A stretch of DNA of 64,000 nt from Alkalimonas collagenimarina (GCF_030717845.1 NZ_JAUZVZ010000008.1:113829-177828), one strand, 5' to 3'. Numbered from the stretch's first letter, positions 8,135-17,467 are shown. The notes: generated by a model from the letters alone, not told the origin. Made by a program: numbers and translations.

Positions 8135-8143
8135 ACTATAGCA
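8135..8143 (-). promoter_or_regulatory. Extended -10 promoter element for srkA-dsbA
   Basis: The reverse strand reads TGCTATAGT, an extended -10 box, 39 bases upstream of the srkA start. No good -35 box is seen, which is usual for extended -10 promoters. Confidence 0.4.
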
Positions 8144-8152
8144 CGAAGCGGC

Positions 8153-9577
8153 CTAGCGTCGTGAGAAGAAGCGGTTGGTTTGGCTGATCTGAATCTCCGG
8201 TTGCTCCAGCACGGTTACGGTAAAGGTTACATCGGTGATTGGCTCTGCCAGCTCCCATGGATCTGCCGCCAGGCTCACCGGTTGGCTAATGGTTTCGCCT
8301 CCGGCAATGGTCACTTCTTGCGGACCTATCCAGCGGACATCGTCGAGCCCGGTGACTTCTACACGGTAGCTGCGCTCATGTTGTGATTTATTGATAATAC
8401 GAAGAATATAGGTGTTTTCTACCCAGCCCTCACTGGTGTCCCGGAACAGAGCTCCGCGATCGCGTAAAATATCGAACTCCAGCGGCTGACGTTGGTGCAG
8501 GGTATAGGCAAAAGCCAGACAAACGACGACCAGAACCGCAAAGTAGCCGACCAGTTTAGGCCGGAAAATATGGGTCTTCTTGCCCAATAGACGATTCTCT
8601 GTGGTGTAGCTGATCAGGCCCTTTGGGTAGCCCACTTTATCCATGGTGTCGTCACAAGCATCAATGCAGGCACCACAATTGATGCACTCGTATTGCAAGC
8701 CATTGCGAATATCGATACCGGTCGGGCAGACGTGCACACACAGGTTGCAATCAATGCAATCTCCTAAGCCTTTTTCTTTATAGTCTTTATCTTTCCGGCT
8801 GCGCGGCCCCCGGTTTTCGCCGCGAGTTGCATCATAACTAACGGTAAACGTATCTTTATCGAACATGGCGGATTGGAAACGGGCATAGGGGCACATATGG
8901 GTGCACATGATCTCCCGCATCCAGCCAGCATTGCCATAGGTACAAAAGGTGAAGAACAACACGGCCAGCGTGGCCCAGAAACCGGCTTGCAAGGTAAAGA
9001 AGTTAAGGACCAGTTGGTCAATAGGAGTGAAGTAACCGACGAACACCAGCGATGTGAGTAAAGCAAAAGTAACCCAACAGAGATGAGTCAAAAACTTCTT
9101 ACTGAATTTAGTTACACTCCAGGCTTGCTGGTCGAGCTTCATCCGTTGATTGCGGCTGCCCTGAATTTTTTCTTCAAACCACATGAAGATAAAGGTCCAG
9201 ACCGACTGTGGGCACAAATAACCACACCAGACCCGGCCATAAAAAGTCGTGACAAAAAATAGTGCATAGGCAGCAATGATAAACAGCCAGGCCAGAATGG
9301 TGAAATCCTGCGGCCATAAGGTGAGTGCAAAAATAGTGAATTTTTGTTCGGCAATATTCAGTAAAATAGCTTGCTCGCCATGGTAACGGAGCCAGGGCAG
9401 TAGCATAAACAACCCCATAAAGAAGAACCCCATGTAGCGGCGGAGCACCTGGTGCAATCCCTTAACGGCCCGAACATAAATACGATCCCGTGAAGGGTAG
9501 CGATTGGGCTGCTTGAGATCAGGTTTATGAAGCTGCACATCGACCGGAATGTTTTTCACATCAATTTTATCTGTCAC
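8153..9577 (-). CDS. ccoG: Cytochrome c oxidase accessory protein CcoG (RdxA/FixG)
   Basis: CcoG is a membrane ferredoxin that reduces Cu(II) during assembly of cbb3-type cytochrome oxidase. Visible features are several membrane segments, CGYLCPQ and CTHMCPYARFQ, two [4Fe-4S] clusters in CIDCNLCVHVCP and CINCGACIDAC, and a C-terminal periplasmic Ig-like domain (about the last 110 residues). I prefer the GTG at 9577 because GAGG lies five bases before it; the frame also has an ATG at 9601 without a ribosome-binding site. The ccoNOPQ and ccoS genes are not in this window, so it is detached from its usual cluster. Confidence 0.9.
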   Translation of the reverse strand: MTDKIDVKNIPVDVQLHKPDLKQPNRYPSRDRIYVRAVKGLHQVLRRYMGFFFMGLFMLLPWLRYHGEQAILLNIAEQKFTIFALTLWPQDFTILAWLFIIAAYALFFVTTFYGRVWCGYLCPQSVWTFIFMWFEEKIQGSRNQRMKLDQQAWSVTKFSKKFLTHLCWVTFALLTSLVFVGYFTPIDQLVLNFFTLQAGFWATLAVLFFTFCTYGNAGWMREIMCTHMCPYARFQSAMFDKDTFTVSYDATRGENRGPRSRKDKDYKEKGLGDCIDCNLCVHVCPTGIDIRNGLQYECINCGACIDACDDTMDKVGYPKGLISYTTENRLLGKKTHIFRPKLVGYFAVLVVVCLAFAYTLHQRQPLEFDILRDRGALFRDTSEGWVENTYILRIINKSQHERSYRVEVTGLDDVRWIGPQEVTIAGGETISQPVSLAADPWELAEPITDVTFTVTVLEQPEIQISQTNRFFSRR

Positions 9578-9730
9578 GGTAACCTCAAACCTGGGGTGCA
9601 TCGAGAGCACAGTATATCATTTCTTTGGACTTTGTAGAGGAACAAACCCCTTTTCACTATGACTGACAAGACACGCACGTGCCGGATCAGTTATCATGGC
9701 TGCAATGGGTATCAGACAAAGAGCCAAACG

Positions 9731-10096
9731 ATGAAAAAACTGCTGTTGTTGTTGCTGGTGATTTTATTGCTGGCCACTTTTTCCGATCACCCCCGAGTTA
9801 GCCCTTACAAAGATCAGCTGTACAGCTGGCTGGTCGGCTTGGCTGGTTCCGCCGGGCGGGCTGGCGAAACTCAGGCATTAAAGAATGTTGACAACCTGTT
9901 CCAACAACTGGGGCAACAGTTGGGTGAAGGCCAGCGTGCTCAGCTTAAAAATGCTGCGTCATCAAAAGACGAGCTGTTGAAGTTTCGTCAGCGGTATTGC
10001 ATCGATCGCGATTTTAACCCTTTACTGTTTGGTGAGCCATTAAGTAAGGCTTGTAGCATCATTGAAAGTCAGTATGACATGTTGATGCGCAATTAG
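9731..10096 (+). CDS. Hypothetical exported or membrane-anchored protein
   Basis: This 121-residue protein begins with a hydrophobic leader MKKLLLLLLVILLLATFSDH that could be a signal peptide or an N-terminal anchor. The rest is soluble and largely helical, with two Cys (RYCID and KACSI) that could form a disulfide in the periplasm. I do not recognise a family. The ATG at 9731 is preferred over an upstream one because it starts the leader. It is divergent from ccoG and 41 bp ahead of the DUF3010 gene, probably co-transcribed. Confidence 0.7.
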   Translation: MKKLLLLLLVILLLATFSDHPRVSPYKDQLYSWLVGLAGSAGRAGETQALKNVDNLFQQLGQQLGEGQRAQLKNAASSKDELLKFRQRYCIDRDFNPLLFGEPLSKACSIIESQYDMLMRN

Positions 10097-10137
10097 GTTT
10101 GAGATACATCAAATAAACCGGAGAGACGGAGACCATT

Positions 10138-10566
10138 ATGCGTATTTGTGGCGTAGAGATAAAAAGCAATGAAGCTATCATTTGTTTGATGGTGTTGGAT
10201 CAAGGTTTGTTTGAGCTGCCTGATTGTCGTCAGCAACGCTTTGCTTTATTACAAGATAAAGACGCAGAGTCGGTGCGGAAATTCCAATTTACCATGAAGA
10301 AATTTCTACAGGATTATCAGGTTGAAAAGGTGGTGATCCGGGAGCGACCGCAAAAAGGAAAGTTTGCTGGTGGCGCTATTGGTTTTAAGATTGAAGCCGC
10401 CTTGCAGCTGATTGAAGGTATTGACGTACAATTGATGTCAGGTACTCAGATCAAGGAGCAGTTAAGCCGTCATCCATTGCTGATTGACTTCAAAGCAACG
10501 GGCTTAAAGGGGTTTCAGCAGGGGGCATTTGACATTGCTTATGCTCGATTAAGCCAGCAGCTATAG
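10138..10566 (+). CDS. DUF3010 family protein
   Basis: This is a 142-residue cytosolic protein of the DUF3010 family found in Alteromonadales and Vibrionales. The opening MRICGVEIKSNEAIICLM and the middle GKFAGGAIGFKIEAALQL are typical. The N-terminal beta-strand with conserved acidic residues looks like the RNase H/RuvC-like fold, which would suggest nucleic-acid work, but that is inference and no activity is established. GGAGA upstream supports the start. Confidence 0.8.
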   Translation: MRICGVEIKSNEAIICLMVLDQGLFELPDCRQQRFALLQDKDAESVRKFQFTMKKFLQDYQVEKVVIRERPQKGKFAGGAIGFKIEAALQLIEGIDVQLMSGTQIKEQLSRHPLLIDFKATGLKGFQQGAFDIAYARLSQQL

Positions 10567-10602
10567 TCTTACTGTGTTATGAATCATGCATCGAGTTCGC
10601 TT

Positions 10603-10959
10603 TTAGCTGCCTGATCTGGTTTTGCCCGGTGGCGGCTGAACCGGTTCCACCACGACATCGGGTCGAGAGCCGGTTTGCTCCATGGCTTGCAACACCAAAT
10701 GACGAACAATCTTGGACTTAGCCTCGCCAGTCAGCTCACTCAGTTGGTTCAGTGCTTCTATTGCTTCAGGGCTTAAAGTGAAGGTAGCATGGCGCATCGG
10801 CAGGCGAGGGCCTTGTTCTTCATCCGGCAATTGTTGACGCAAACTAACGACCTTAGGCAAGCCCATGGCATAATTGTTTGCATCTTCAATAAAGTCATCT
10901 ACGCTGACTTTGGGTTTTTCAGACGGCGTAGACTTTTTTCTCAGATCCCTCAGACCCAT
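10603..10959 (-). CDS. ParA-partner protein with a ribbon-helix-helix-like segment
   Basis: This 118-residue protein has a charged N-terminus (MGLRDLRKKSTPSEKPKV) and a central segment ATFTLSPEAIEALNQLSE followed by TGEAKSKIVRHLVLQA, which has the strand-helix-helix pattern of MetJ/Arc RHH DNA-binding domains. The C-terminal 20 residues are proline-rich. Its start lies 41 bases inside the 3' end of the ParA-like gene, so the two are translationally coupled. It is a candidate centromere-binding adaptor or ParA activator. Family name unknown to me. Confidence 0.7.
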   Translation of the reverse strand: MGLRDLRKKSTPSEKPKVSVDDFIEDANNYAMGLPKVVSLRQQLPDEEQGPRLPMRHATFTLSPEAIEALNQLSELTGEAKSKIVRHLVLQAMEQTGSRPDVVVEPVQPPPGKTRSGS

Positions 10960-11614
10960 CTTCTTGTATCGCCTTCATCGATAAGAGTTCGGTAATCATA
11001 TCGCGAATTTCTACTGCAGCCTTACCTTGCGGATCGATATCCATCACTGATAAGCCTTTTTCTTCGCTATCATCGTAAATATTGCGACTGTGCGTAATGG
11101 CCTCGAGCACCCGTAAATTAAACGATTTACAGACCTCTTTCGCATCCAGAATGCGGTTGGCTTGATTGGGCAGTGATGGACATTGAGTCATCACGCAACC
11201 AACAATCATATCCGGATTGACTACATTACAGGCACTCACCAAATCTTCCAGATGCTCCAGAGTTTTTAAGTCACGTCGTTTGGGACGTAACGGAAGCAGC
11301 ACGTGGCTGGCGACAACCATCGCCGAACGTAAGGCTACACTATCCTGACCACCGCAGTCCACCACCACCACATCGTAATGCATTTCTAAGCTTTTTAATT
11401 CATAACGAATTTTGCCATACATCTGTACACAGTTGATCCAGGGCAACTCAGAGTCAAGATGACGCTCTTGCACCCAGTCGGATGTTGTACGTTGTGGATC
11501 GCAGTCAACCAACATCACATTGGCCTGCTTTTCACGGGTAAAATACACTGCGATATTCTGTGCTAAGCAGCTTTTACCGCTACCGCCTTTCTCACCACCG
11601 ACCAACAGAATCAT
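10919..11614 (-). CDS. ParA/MinD-family ATPase
   Basis: ParA-type ATPases dimerise on DNA or membrane and position plasmids, chromosomes or protein clusters. The 231-residue protein has the deviant Walker A GGEKGGSGKS at its N-terminus, Walker A' MLVDCDPQRTTSDW and Walker B VVVVDCGGQDS, and lacks the N-terminal helix-turn-helix of plasmid ParA type Ia. The ATG at 11614 follows AGAGGATAG and begins directly at the strand before Walker A. It overlaps the RHH-like partner and is divergent from a KfrA-like gene; it is not next to a replication origin or parB. Confidence 0.85.
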   Translation of the reverse strand: MILLVGGEKGGSGKSCLAQNIAVYFTREKQANVMLVDCDPQRTTSDWVQERHLDSELPWINCVQMYGKIRYELKSLEMHYDVVVVDCGGQDSVALRSAMVVASHVLLPLRPKRRDLKTLEHLEDLVSACNVVNPDMIVGCVMTQCPSLPNQANRILDAKEVCKSFNLRVLEAITHSRNIYDDSEEKGLSVMDIDPQGKAAVEIRDMITELLSMKAIQEDGSEGSEKKVYAV

Positions 11615-11896
11615 CAGCCTATCCTCTTTCAGCAAATACCATAATATTGTTCCAAAGGAACAGATTTTTCAGTATAGCTTGAACTAGCCGTTTTGCGAGA
11701 AACTGCTAACAAAATTACCGATTTGCTGGAATGCTTTGGTTGGCTTCAGGCACCACGCTTTCTAGCCATGCTGATGAGATTGGCTAATGTGTACCCAATG
11801 TAACTAAATGAGTAAAAAATACCCTTTAAATGTTTGCTGCACGCAAAAAAGTGAGTATCCTGTTTAGCTCTGTGTTTTATGAGGTGATTTAATACC

Positions 11897-13615
11897 ATGG
11901 CTAACTATAGTGAAGTGAAAGCAGTCTGTGAGCGTTTACAGCGCGAAGGAAAAGCAATCAACCTTGACGTACTCGCCAAACATCTTGATGGCAGCCGCTC
12001 CAGTATGGTGGTGCACTTCGACCATTGGTGTTCAGAGCAGGATGCACTGCCAAAATCAGCCGATACGCTGGCAAGAGCGCAGCAAGCAACTCAAGCAACT
12101 ACAGAGCAAACCAGTAGTGATACGTTAAGCAATGCGAAAGCGCACCTGAATCAACTCACTGAAAAAATGCCCGGCTCACTCAGCCGGGTGTTTAATTTTA
12201 GTAAACAAATCATCAAGGGTGATAAGCCTCCACTGGTAGAAAACACAGCTACCGTTGAAGTGACAGCCGCATCGGAGGCCGATGCGGCAGCTGTTGCAAT
12301 ACAAAAAAATGAGGTTGAGCCTCAGCCTGCAGCCGTAACACCAGAAAAAGTCCAGCCTAAAACCACAGAACAAACCAAGGTAGATGTTATGGCCGCACAA
12401 CATGAAAAGCAAAGCGACGCTCCGGCTCAGGCATCCAAGCCACTCGCTACCGACGCGAAAGCTCACTTGCCACCATCAGAAAGTAGCTCTGAACTCGTAC
12501 TGGAGTTAGAGCAACAAATTGAGATCTTGCAACAAGAGCAAGAAGAGCTGCTATTTGAACTCAATCTGCAGCGCGACAAGGCCAGAGAACTGACAGAAGA
12601 AAGTACCGATTTGCACCAGCAATTCACCGATGCACAACAAACCGCGATTCAGCGCCAGAAAGCATTGAATGAAGTGCAGGAGAAAATTGTTGCTCAGCAG
12701 AATGAACTGAACCGGTTAAACGATCTGGTCGCTGAGCTAGAGCAGCAACGGCATGAAGCTCAGCAAGCAAAGCGGCAGGGTGATGAACAATACGAGCTAT
12801 TGGCTCAAAAGGTAGATGCCCTGCAGTTAGCCAATGCTGAGTTACAAACGGGCGCTGATGCCAAGCAATCCAAAAGTTTACAGTTAACAGAGCAAAAACT
12901 AGAGCAGGCACAACAGGAGCTGGTGCAACTGAATGCTCAGATCCCTGAACTGGAACAACAGTTGCAAAAAGCAGAGCAGGCTCGTACGTCGTTCCAGGAG
13001 AAATACGATGCTCAACTGCGTGAGCAGAAAACACTGGAAGATAAACTAAAAGCGCGGCAAGAGCGTTACTCAGAGCAGGAAGCGGTCTTGTCCAAGCTCG
13101 AAAAAGAGCGGGATGAAGCGAAAAAAGAAGTCAGCGAACTGCAGAATACCATTGCAGAGCTGCAGCAGTCGATGCAGGATCAGGTCGAGCAAATTAAGCA
13201 ACTGAGCTCACAATTACCAGAAATGCGTTCGCAGCAGGAATTTGCTGAGCAAGAGCAAGAGCTAAAGCGCCTTCGCTCGCGGTTACCCGTGATGGAAAGC
13301 AAAATTGCTCACTTGCAGAACACCAATACCATGCTGAAAGAGCAAAGTGAAGTGACCTCCAGCCATCAGGCCCGACAACGAGAGACCATCAAGTTACAGC
13401 GCGATGAGAACAAACAGCTGCGTGAAGCACAGCACCAGTTTGAGCAGGAACGAGAGCAGCTGCAGCAACGTTGTAGTAAGTTGGAAGAGCAGTTAAGTTT
13501 TGTTAAGAGCAACACGACGTCTACCGTTGAACGCTTAACGATGTCAAACCAGCAGGCACAGCAAAAAATAAAATCCTTAGAGCAACAACTGAAAACCATG
13601 AGTGAGTCTAATTAA
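11897..13615 (+). CDS. KfrA-like DNA-binding coiled-coil protein
   Basis: The N-terminal 55 residues (MANYSEVKAVCERLQREGK, then LDVLAKHLDGSRSSMVVHF) match the KfrA N-terminal DNA-binding domain of plasmid-encoded KfrA proteins, which combine autoregulation with an alpha-helical tail that aids partition. A low-complexity linker follows to about residue 200, then a coiled coil of about 365 residues rich in Gln, Glu and Leu. No signal peptide or membrane segment is seen. It faces the ParA-like pair across 282 bp. A TTTGC-N5-GCAAA repeat at 11833-11847 in that gap could be its own operator. Confidence 0.75.
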   Translation: MANYSEVKAVCERLQREGKAINLDVLAKHLDGSRSSMVVHFDHWCSEQDALPKSADTLARAQQATQATTEQTSSDTLSNAKAHLNQLTEKMPGSLSRVFNFSKQIIKGDKPPLVENTATVEVTAASEADAAAVAIQKNEVEPQPAAVTPEKVQPKTTEQTKVDVMAAQHEKQSDAPAQASKPLATDAKAHLPPSESSSELVLELEQQIEILQQEQEELLFELNLQRDKARELTEESTDLHQQFTDAQQTAIQRQKALNEVQEKIVAQQNELNRLNDLVAELEQQRHEAQQAKRQGDEQYELLAQKVDALQLANAELQTGADAKQSKSLQLTEQKLEQAQQELVQLNAQIPELEQQLQKAEQARTSFQEKYDAQLREQKTLEDKLKARQERYSEQEAVLSKLEKERDEAKKEVSELQNTIAELQQSMQDQVEQIKQLSSQLPEMRSQQEFAEQEQELKRLRSRLPVMESKIAHLQNTNTMLKEQSEVTSSHQARQRETIKLQRDENKQLREAQHQFEQEREQLQQRCSKLEEQLSFVKSNTTSTVERLTMSNQQAQQKIKSLEQQLKTMSESN

Positions 13616-13628
13616 ATCAGTAGGAAGT

Positions 13629-13644
13629 GCGGGCCAAGGCCCGC
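13629..13644 (+). terminator. GC-rich hairpin between convergent genes
   Basis: GCGGGCC-AA-GGCCCGC forms a compact stem 14 bases after the KfrA-like stop and nine before the cyclophilin stop. The following TTCATTG is only a weak U-tract. Confidence 0.45.
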
Positions 13645-13652
13645 TTCATTGA

Positions 13653-14441
13653 TTAGCCGCGTGACCGTCGAAAACCAAAACAGATCAATAGGGCTAGTAG
13701 TGACCAGCCAATAGAGCCGGAGCTTGGAGTATCACCCCATGGAATTTCAGGCTCAGCTTCATTGGCAACAGGGTTCAGCCCAGAGGCTGTATCTGTGCGG
13801 GCGTCAACCACCACCACGCTTTCGATAAATACCCAATTATCTTCAGTAATTTCTACGCCTGCAGCTGCATCTGCTGAGGTATAGTTACGTAACGGGACAT
13901 CGCTAAGTACACCATTATCCAGATTGTAGCGTGGTAATGCTGCAATGGCATCGATCACCTCCAGACCTTGTGCGGACACCTGCCCAAAGACGGTAAAGCC
14001 GCCATTTTGTGCATCAAGATTGGCACTGTTGTTATCCAGATTAAAAAACCATTGATTGGTTGCACTGTTCGGGTTGTATTCAAGTTTGGCCATGGCGATG
14101 GTGCCGCGACGGTTGGATAGCTCTGGTTCGTTCGTGATAGCTGCATTTGCTGCAATGGCACTCAGAGGAAGCTCATTATCAGGGCGCTCATCATCATAGA
14201 CAAAACCACCACCTTGTATGATAAAGCCAGGAATTGAGCGATGGATCACATTGTGGTGATAGCTTTCTTGCTGGACGTACTCCAGAAAATTCTCAACCGT
14301 TTCCGGTGTAATTTCATCAAACAGGTTGACTTCAAAATCGCCGAGCGAGGTTTTAAACTCAACTATGGTTGCCTGTAGCGAGGCACTCAGGCTGGTCAGA
14401 ACAAAGCATAGTATGGCCAAAGCGGACTGATATGGTTTCAT
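13653..14441 (-). CDS. Exported cyclophilin-type peptidyl-prolyl isomerase with GlyGly-CTERM-like tail
   Basis: Cyclophilins speed up cis-trans isomerisation of X-Pro bonds. After a signal peptide ending LSASLQA, the 262-residue protein has the cyclophilin core, with VIHRSIPGFIIQGGG, NSATNQWFFNL and GGFTVFGQV. The first Arg of the catalytic pair is present. An acidic linker then leads to GSIGWSLLALLICFGF and RRSRG: a Gly/Ser turn, hydrophobic helix and basic end as in GlyGly-CTERM sorting signals cleaved by rhombosortase. That would place the enzyme at the cell surface or secreted; sorting is inferred. Confidence 0.85.
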   Translation of the reverse strand: MKPYQSALAILCFVLTSLSASLQATIVEFKTSLGDFEVNLFDEITPETVENFLEYVQQESYHHNVIHRSIPGFIIQGGGFVYDDERPDNELPLSAIAANAAITNEPELSNRRGTIAMAKLEYNPNSATNQWFFNLDNNSANLDAQNGGFTVFGQVSAQGLEVIDAIAALPRYNLDNGVLSDVPLRNYTSADAAAGVEITEDNWVFIESVVVVDARTDTASGLNPVANEAEPEIPWGDTPSSGSIGWSLLALLICFGFRRSRG

Positions 14442-14591
14442 TATGTATCCTTTAAGAACATTTTAAGCTCAGAGCATAATACAGGCCAAAGGGGGGATTC
14501 CAGCAACGTAACAATTCATCACCAATGATAACGTAAAGCAGAGTTGTGTTGCTGATTGGAGTGTTTGCACTCTCTGGTCAGGTAATCATCG

Positions 14592-15986
14592 TCAGGTACC
14601 AGGCTCAGCCGGGTGACTGTCGTCAGTACCATTTTCTTGCTCCAACCAGCGGTACAAGGTGCGTCGGGTGACGCCAAGCAACTGAGCCGCTTTTTGTTTA
14701 TTGCCCGCGGTATGCTGCAGTACTTGCCGGACATAATTCTGCTGCAATTGATGCAAGGTTGGCCAACGAGTATTGGCGGCAGGGTTGATATCGGTCGTTT
14801 CCGGTTGAAAGCTGCGGATACGGGCAGGAAAATCGACTGGCTCAATATCACTGCCGCTAGCGAAGGTATACGCTCGTTCCAATGCATTTTGCAGTTCGCG
14901 CACATTGCCCGGGAATGGATAGCGATAGAGACAATCCAGTGCATCCTGGCTTAACCCATTCACTGGTCGTGCATGCTTTTGCTGCAGTTGCTGCAGATAA
15001 AACACAGCCAGCAGCTCCAAATCATCGGCTCGCTCCCGTAATGGTGGTATCTGTATGCTGAAGGTTTCCAGCCGATAAAATAAATCAGCACGGAACTGTC
15101 CACTCTCGACCTTTTGCTCCAGATCCTGGTGGGTTGCTGCCAAAATTCGGACATTGATGCTGATTTCCTGATCGCTGCCGACCGGACGAATGGTCCCTTC
15201 TTGTAAGATGCGCAACAATTTGGCTTGCAGCAGCAATGGCATTTCAGCAATTTCATCCAGCAGCAAGGTGCCACCATCGGCTTCTTTAAACAAACCAGCG
15301 CGCTGATTTCTGGCTCCGGTAAAGGCCCCTGCGGTATGGCCAAAGAACTCACTTTCCATTAATTCAGCTGGAATACCTGCACAATTTACGGCAATAAAAG
15401 GCTGATCATTACGGTTGCTTTGTTCATGAATGGCTCGAGCAACCAGTTCTTTACCGGTACCACTTTCTCCCAAAATAAGCACTGCCCCCTGAGCTGGGGC
15501 CACCTGACTGATCTGTTGATAGAGTCGACGCATGGCTCGACTCTTACCGACTAAACCAGCGGGGCCATCTTGCTGCCATTGCCGCAATTGTTGCACTTCG
15601 TGCTGCAGAGCTTTGTGGGATAAAAGTCGCTGAACGGATAAGGCAAGATGCTCCAAATCCAGTGGCTTGGTTAAGAAATCATCGGCTCCTTGCTTTAAGG
15701 CATTGACGGCTTGGCGCACAGTACCAAAGGCGGTGATTAACAGTAATGCAGGGGGCTCTGGCTGCTGTTTTAACCGTTGCAGTAATTGCAGACCATCCAT
15801 GCCGGGCAAGCGAATATCACTAATCACCAATGCAAAGCTATGCTCTGTCCCTAATGCCAAAAAGTCTTCCGCACTGCCGCACGCAGTGACTTGATAGCCC
15901 TGGCTGGTTAACTCTTCTTGCAAGAGCTCCATCAAAGCCGGATCGTCTTCAACCACAGCTAACTGATGCGGGGATAGAATGGACAT
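14592..15986 (-). CDS. Sigma-54-dependent response regulator (NtrC family)
   Basis: This is a transcription activator with three domains: receiver (residues 1-125, phospho-acceptor Asp in ISDIRLPGMDG), AAA+ sigma-54 activator (Walker A GESGTGKELVARAIHE, the sigma-54-contacting GAFTGA loop, Walker B GGTLLLDEI), and a C-terminal Fis-type helix-turn-helix (KQKAAQLLGVTRRTLYRWL). At 464 aa it is full length. Its ATG overlaps the kinase stop by one base (TAATG). A strong sigma-54 promoter 1.6 kb upstream, just past the kinase gene, is its obvious candidate target. Confidence 0.93.
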   Translation of the reverse strand: MSILSPHQLAVVEDDPALMELLQEELTSQGYQVTACGSAEDFLALGTEHSFALVISDIRLPGMDGLQLLQRLKQQPEPPALLLITAFGTVRQAVNALKQGADDFLTKPLDLEHLALSVQRLLSHKALQHEVQQLRQWQQDGPAGLVGKSRAMRRLYQQISQVAPAQGAVLILGESGTGKELVARAIHEQSNRNDQPFIAVNCAGIPAELMESEFFGHTAGAFTGARNQRAGLFKEADGGTLLLDEIAEMPLLLQAKLLRILQEGTIRPVGSDQEISINVRILAATHQDLEQKVESGQFRADLFYRLETFSIQIPPLRERADDLELLAVFYLQQLQQKHARPVNGLSQDALDCLYRYPFPGNVRELQNALERAYTFASGSDIEPVDFPARIRSFQPETTDINPAANTRWPTLHQLQQNYVRQVLQHTAGNKQKAAQLLGVTRRTLYRWLEQENGTDDSHPAEPGT

Positions 15987-17467
15987 TAATGCGTCTCCAT
16001 AAGGTTTATCGGCAAGGTTAGGGTGACTTCGCAGCCGCCTTCATTGCGATTGTGCAGCGTGATGGAGCCATGATGCTCTTGCATGATTTGCTGCACGATG
16101 GCAAGGCCGAGTCCAGTTCCTTTGCCTTGTGGCTTAGTGGACACAAAAGGACTCATCATTTGCGCGGTGGTTAAATTATTGGCAAGGCCCTCACCATCAT
16201 CTTGCACCCGAATGTGCAGTCGGTTTTGCTGCACCTCTGCGACAATAACAACGCGCTGGGTCGCGGCTTGAATCGCATTTCGCAGTACATTGACCAGTGC
16301 CAGCTCGAGCCGGGGTACATCGACTTGTATGTTGATCGCTGGGCAAGGGGGCAAGATCTCAGGCATGGCTTCATCCTGTTGCAGCTCATAGCTGATGCCT
16401 TGAATGGCTTGTTGCAGCAGTTGCGGCAATGCGATCTGTTGCCAGCTGGCTACCGGTGTGTGGGCAAAAGCCTGTAGTTGCTTCACCATATGATTCAAGC
16501 GCAACACCTGGCCCCGAATCGCCTGCAGTTGGCGCTGACCATCTTCATCGGGTTGCTGTCGTAACAGACGCTGTGCTCTGCCATCAATCACACTTAACGG
16601 AGCGCCCAACTCATGGGCCACGCCACTGACCACCTGACCAATAGCCGCCATGGTTTCTTTTTCTTTCAGCTGTTGCTCAATGTGCCGTTGCTGCTTTTGT
16701 TGTTGCAGTAGCTGCTGCTCTGCTCGTTTGATTTCATCCAGCATCTGGTTCAAGCCTCTGGCCACCTCTTGTAGCTCGACAGGCCCCTGTACTTTGGCCC
16801 GGTAGTTAGAGTCACCACTGGCCACCTGCCGCATGCTACTGACCAATTCGTTGATGGGCTCACCAATCACGCGTTTATGACCGCGCCACATAATGAGTAA
16901 ACTAAGTAAAGCCAGGGCAAGCCAGCTTAACCAGGCCAGCGTGGATAGTCTGTCCAACGATTGCTCGAAATCGCTGCCTTTGCGGCTAATTTGCAACAGG
17001 CCATGGATCTGGCCACTGCGATCAATAATGGGGAGAAAATGCGAGAATAACGATTGTCCGGATACGGAGCGATAGCCATCCTGCTGTTGACCCGTACGCA
17101 CCACCTCAGAAGCCAGTTGACTGTCACTCAGATCGCGTTCTATCACCCCGGTGGCAGCTACCAGCGCGCCATCGGTATCGTAAATCGATGCACCATACAC
17201 CCGCCCTATGGTGAATACGGACTCCAGATGAGCATGAATAGTCGCTGTATCCTGTTTCAGTAATGCATCACTGATAGGAACCCGAATGGCGCGGCCAATC
17301 AATTCAAGATCACTGCGAAGGTTGCTGATCACCAGTTCGTTGGTAAAGGTGAGCCCAAAGCGAATGGCTAAACCCGTCAGCAGTAACATGGGCAACACCA
17401 CATAAAATAATAAGCTTCGCTGTAAGCTGGCTTGATGCCAACGCCGAATGTTGGATAATTTTGTCAC
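15986..17467 (-). CDS. Membrane sensor histidine kinase paired with the NtrC-type regulator
   Basis: The 493-residue kinase has a first membrane helix (about residues 20-40), a periplasmic sensor of about 130 residues containing YGASIYDTDGALVAATGVI, a second helix (WLSWLALALLSLLIM), a HAMP region, a short coiled coil, a phospho-acceptor site VSGVAHELGAPLSVI and a HATPase domain with NVLRNAIQAA and GKGTGLGLAIV. The pairing with the adjacent regulator is supported by one-base overlap. The signal is unknown. TGTCACA and TGTGACA lie as inverted repeats just upstream of the start and could bind the regulator. Confidence 0.92.
   Translation of the reverse strand: MTKLSNIRRWHQASLQRSLLFYVVLPMLLLTGLAIRFGLTFTNELVISNLRSDLELIGRAIRVPISDALLKQDTATIHAHLESVFTIGRVYGASIYDTDGALVAATGVIERDLSDSQLASEVVRTGQQQDGYRSVSGQSLFSHFLPIIDRSGQIHGLLQISRKGSDFEQSLDRLSTLAWLSWLALALLSLLIMWRGHKRVIGEPINELVSSMRQVASGDSNYRAKVQGPVELQEVARGLNQMLDEIKRAEQQLLQQQKQQRHIEQQLKEKETMAAIGQVVSGVAHELGAPLSVIDGRAQRLLRQQPDEDGQRQLQAIRGQVLRLNHMVKQLQAFAHTPVASWQQIALPQLLQQAIQGISYELQQDEAMPEILPPCPAINIQVDVPRLELALVNVLRNAIQAATQRVVIVAEVQQNRLHIRVQDDGEGLANNLTTAQMMSPFVSTKPQGKGTGLGLAIVQQIMQEHHGSITLHNRNEGGCEVTLTLPINLMETH

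Noticed and set aside
12500..13600. Repetitive-looking CAG/GAG-rich DNA in the KfrA-like gene
   Set aside because: The pattern comes from Gln/Glu/Leu codons of the coiled coil; no exact tandem DNA repeat unit is seen.
14519..14944. Second reading frame overlapping the end of the sigma-54 activator gene
   Set aside because: It is a shadow of the helix-turn-helix region of the activator on the same strand, without a start signal.
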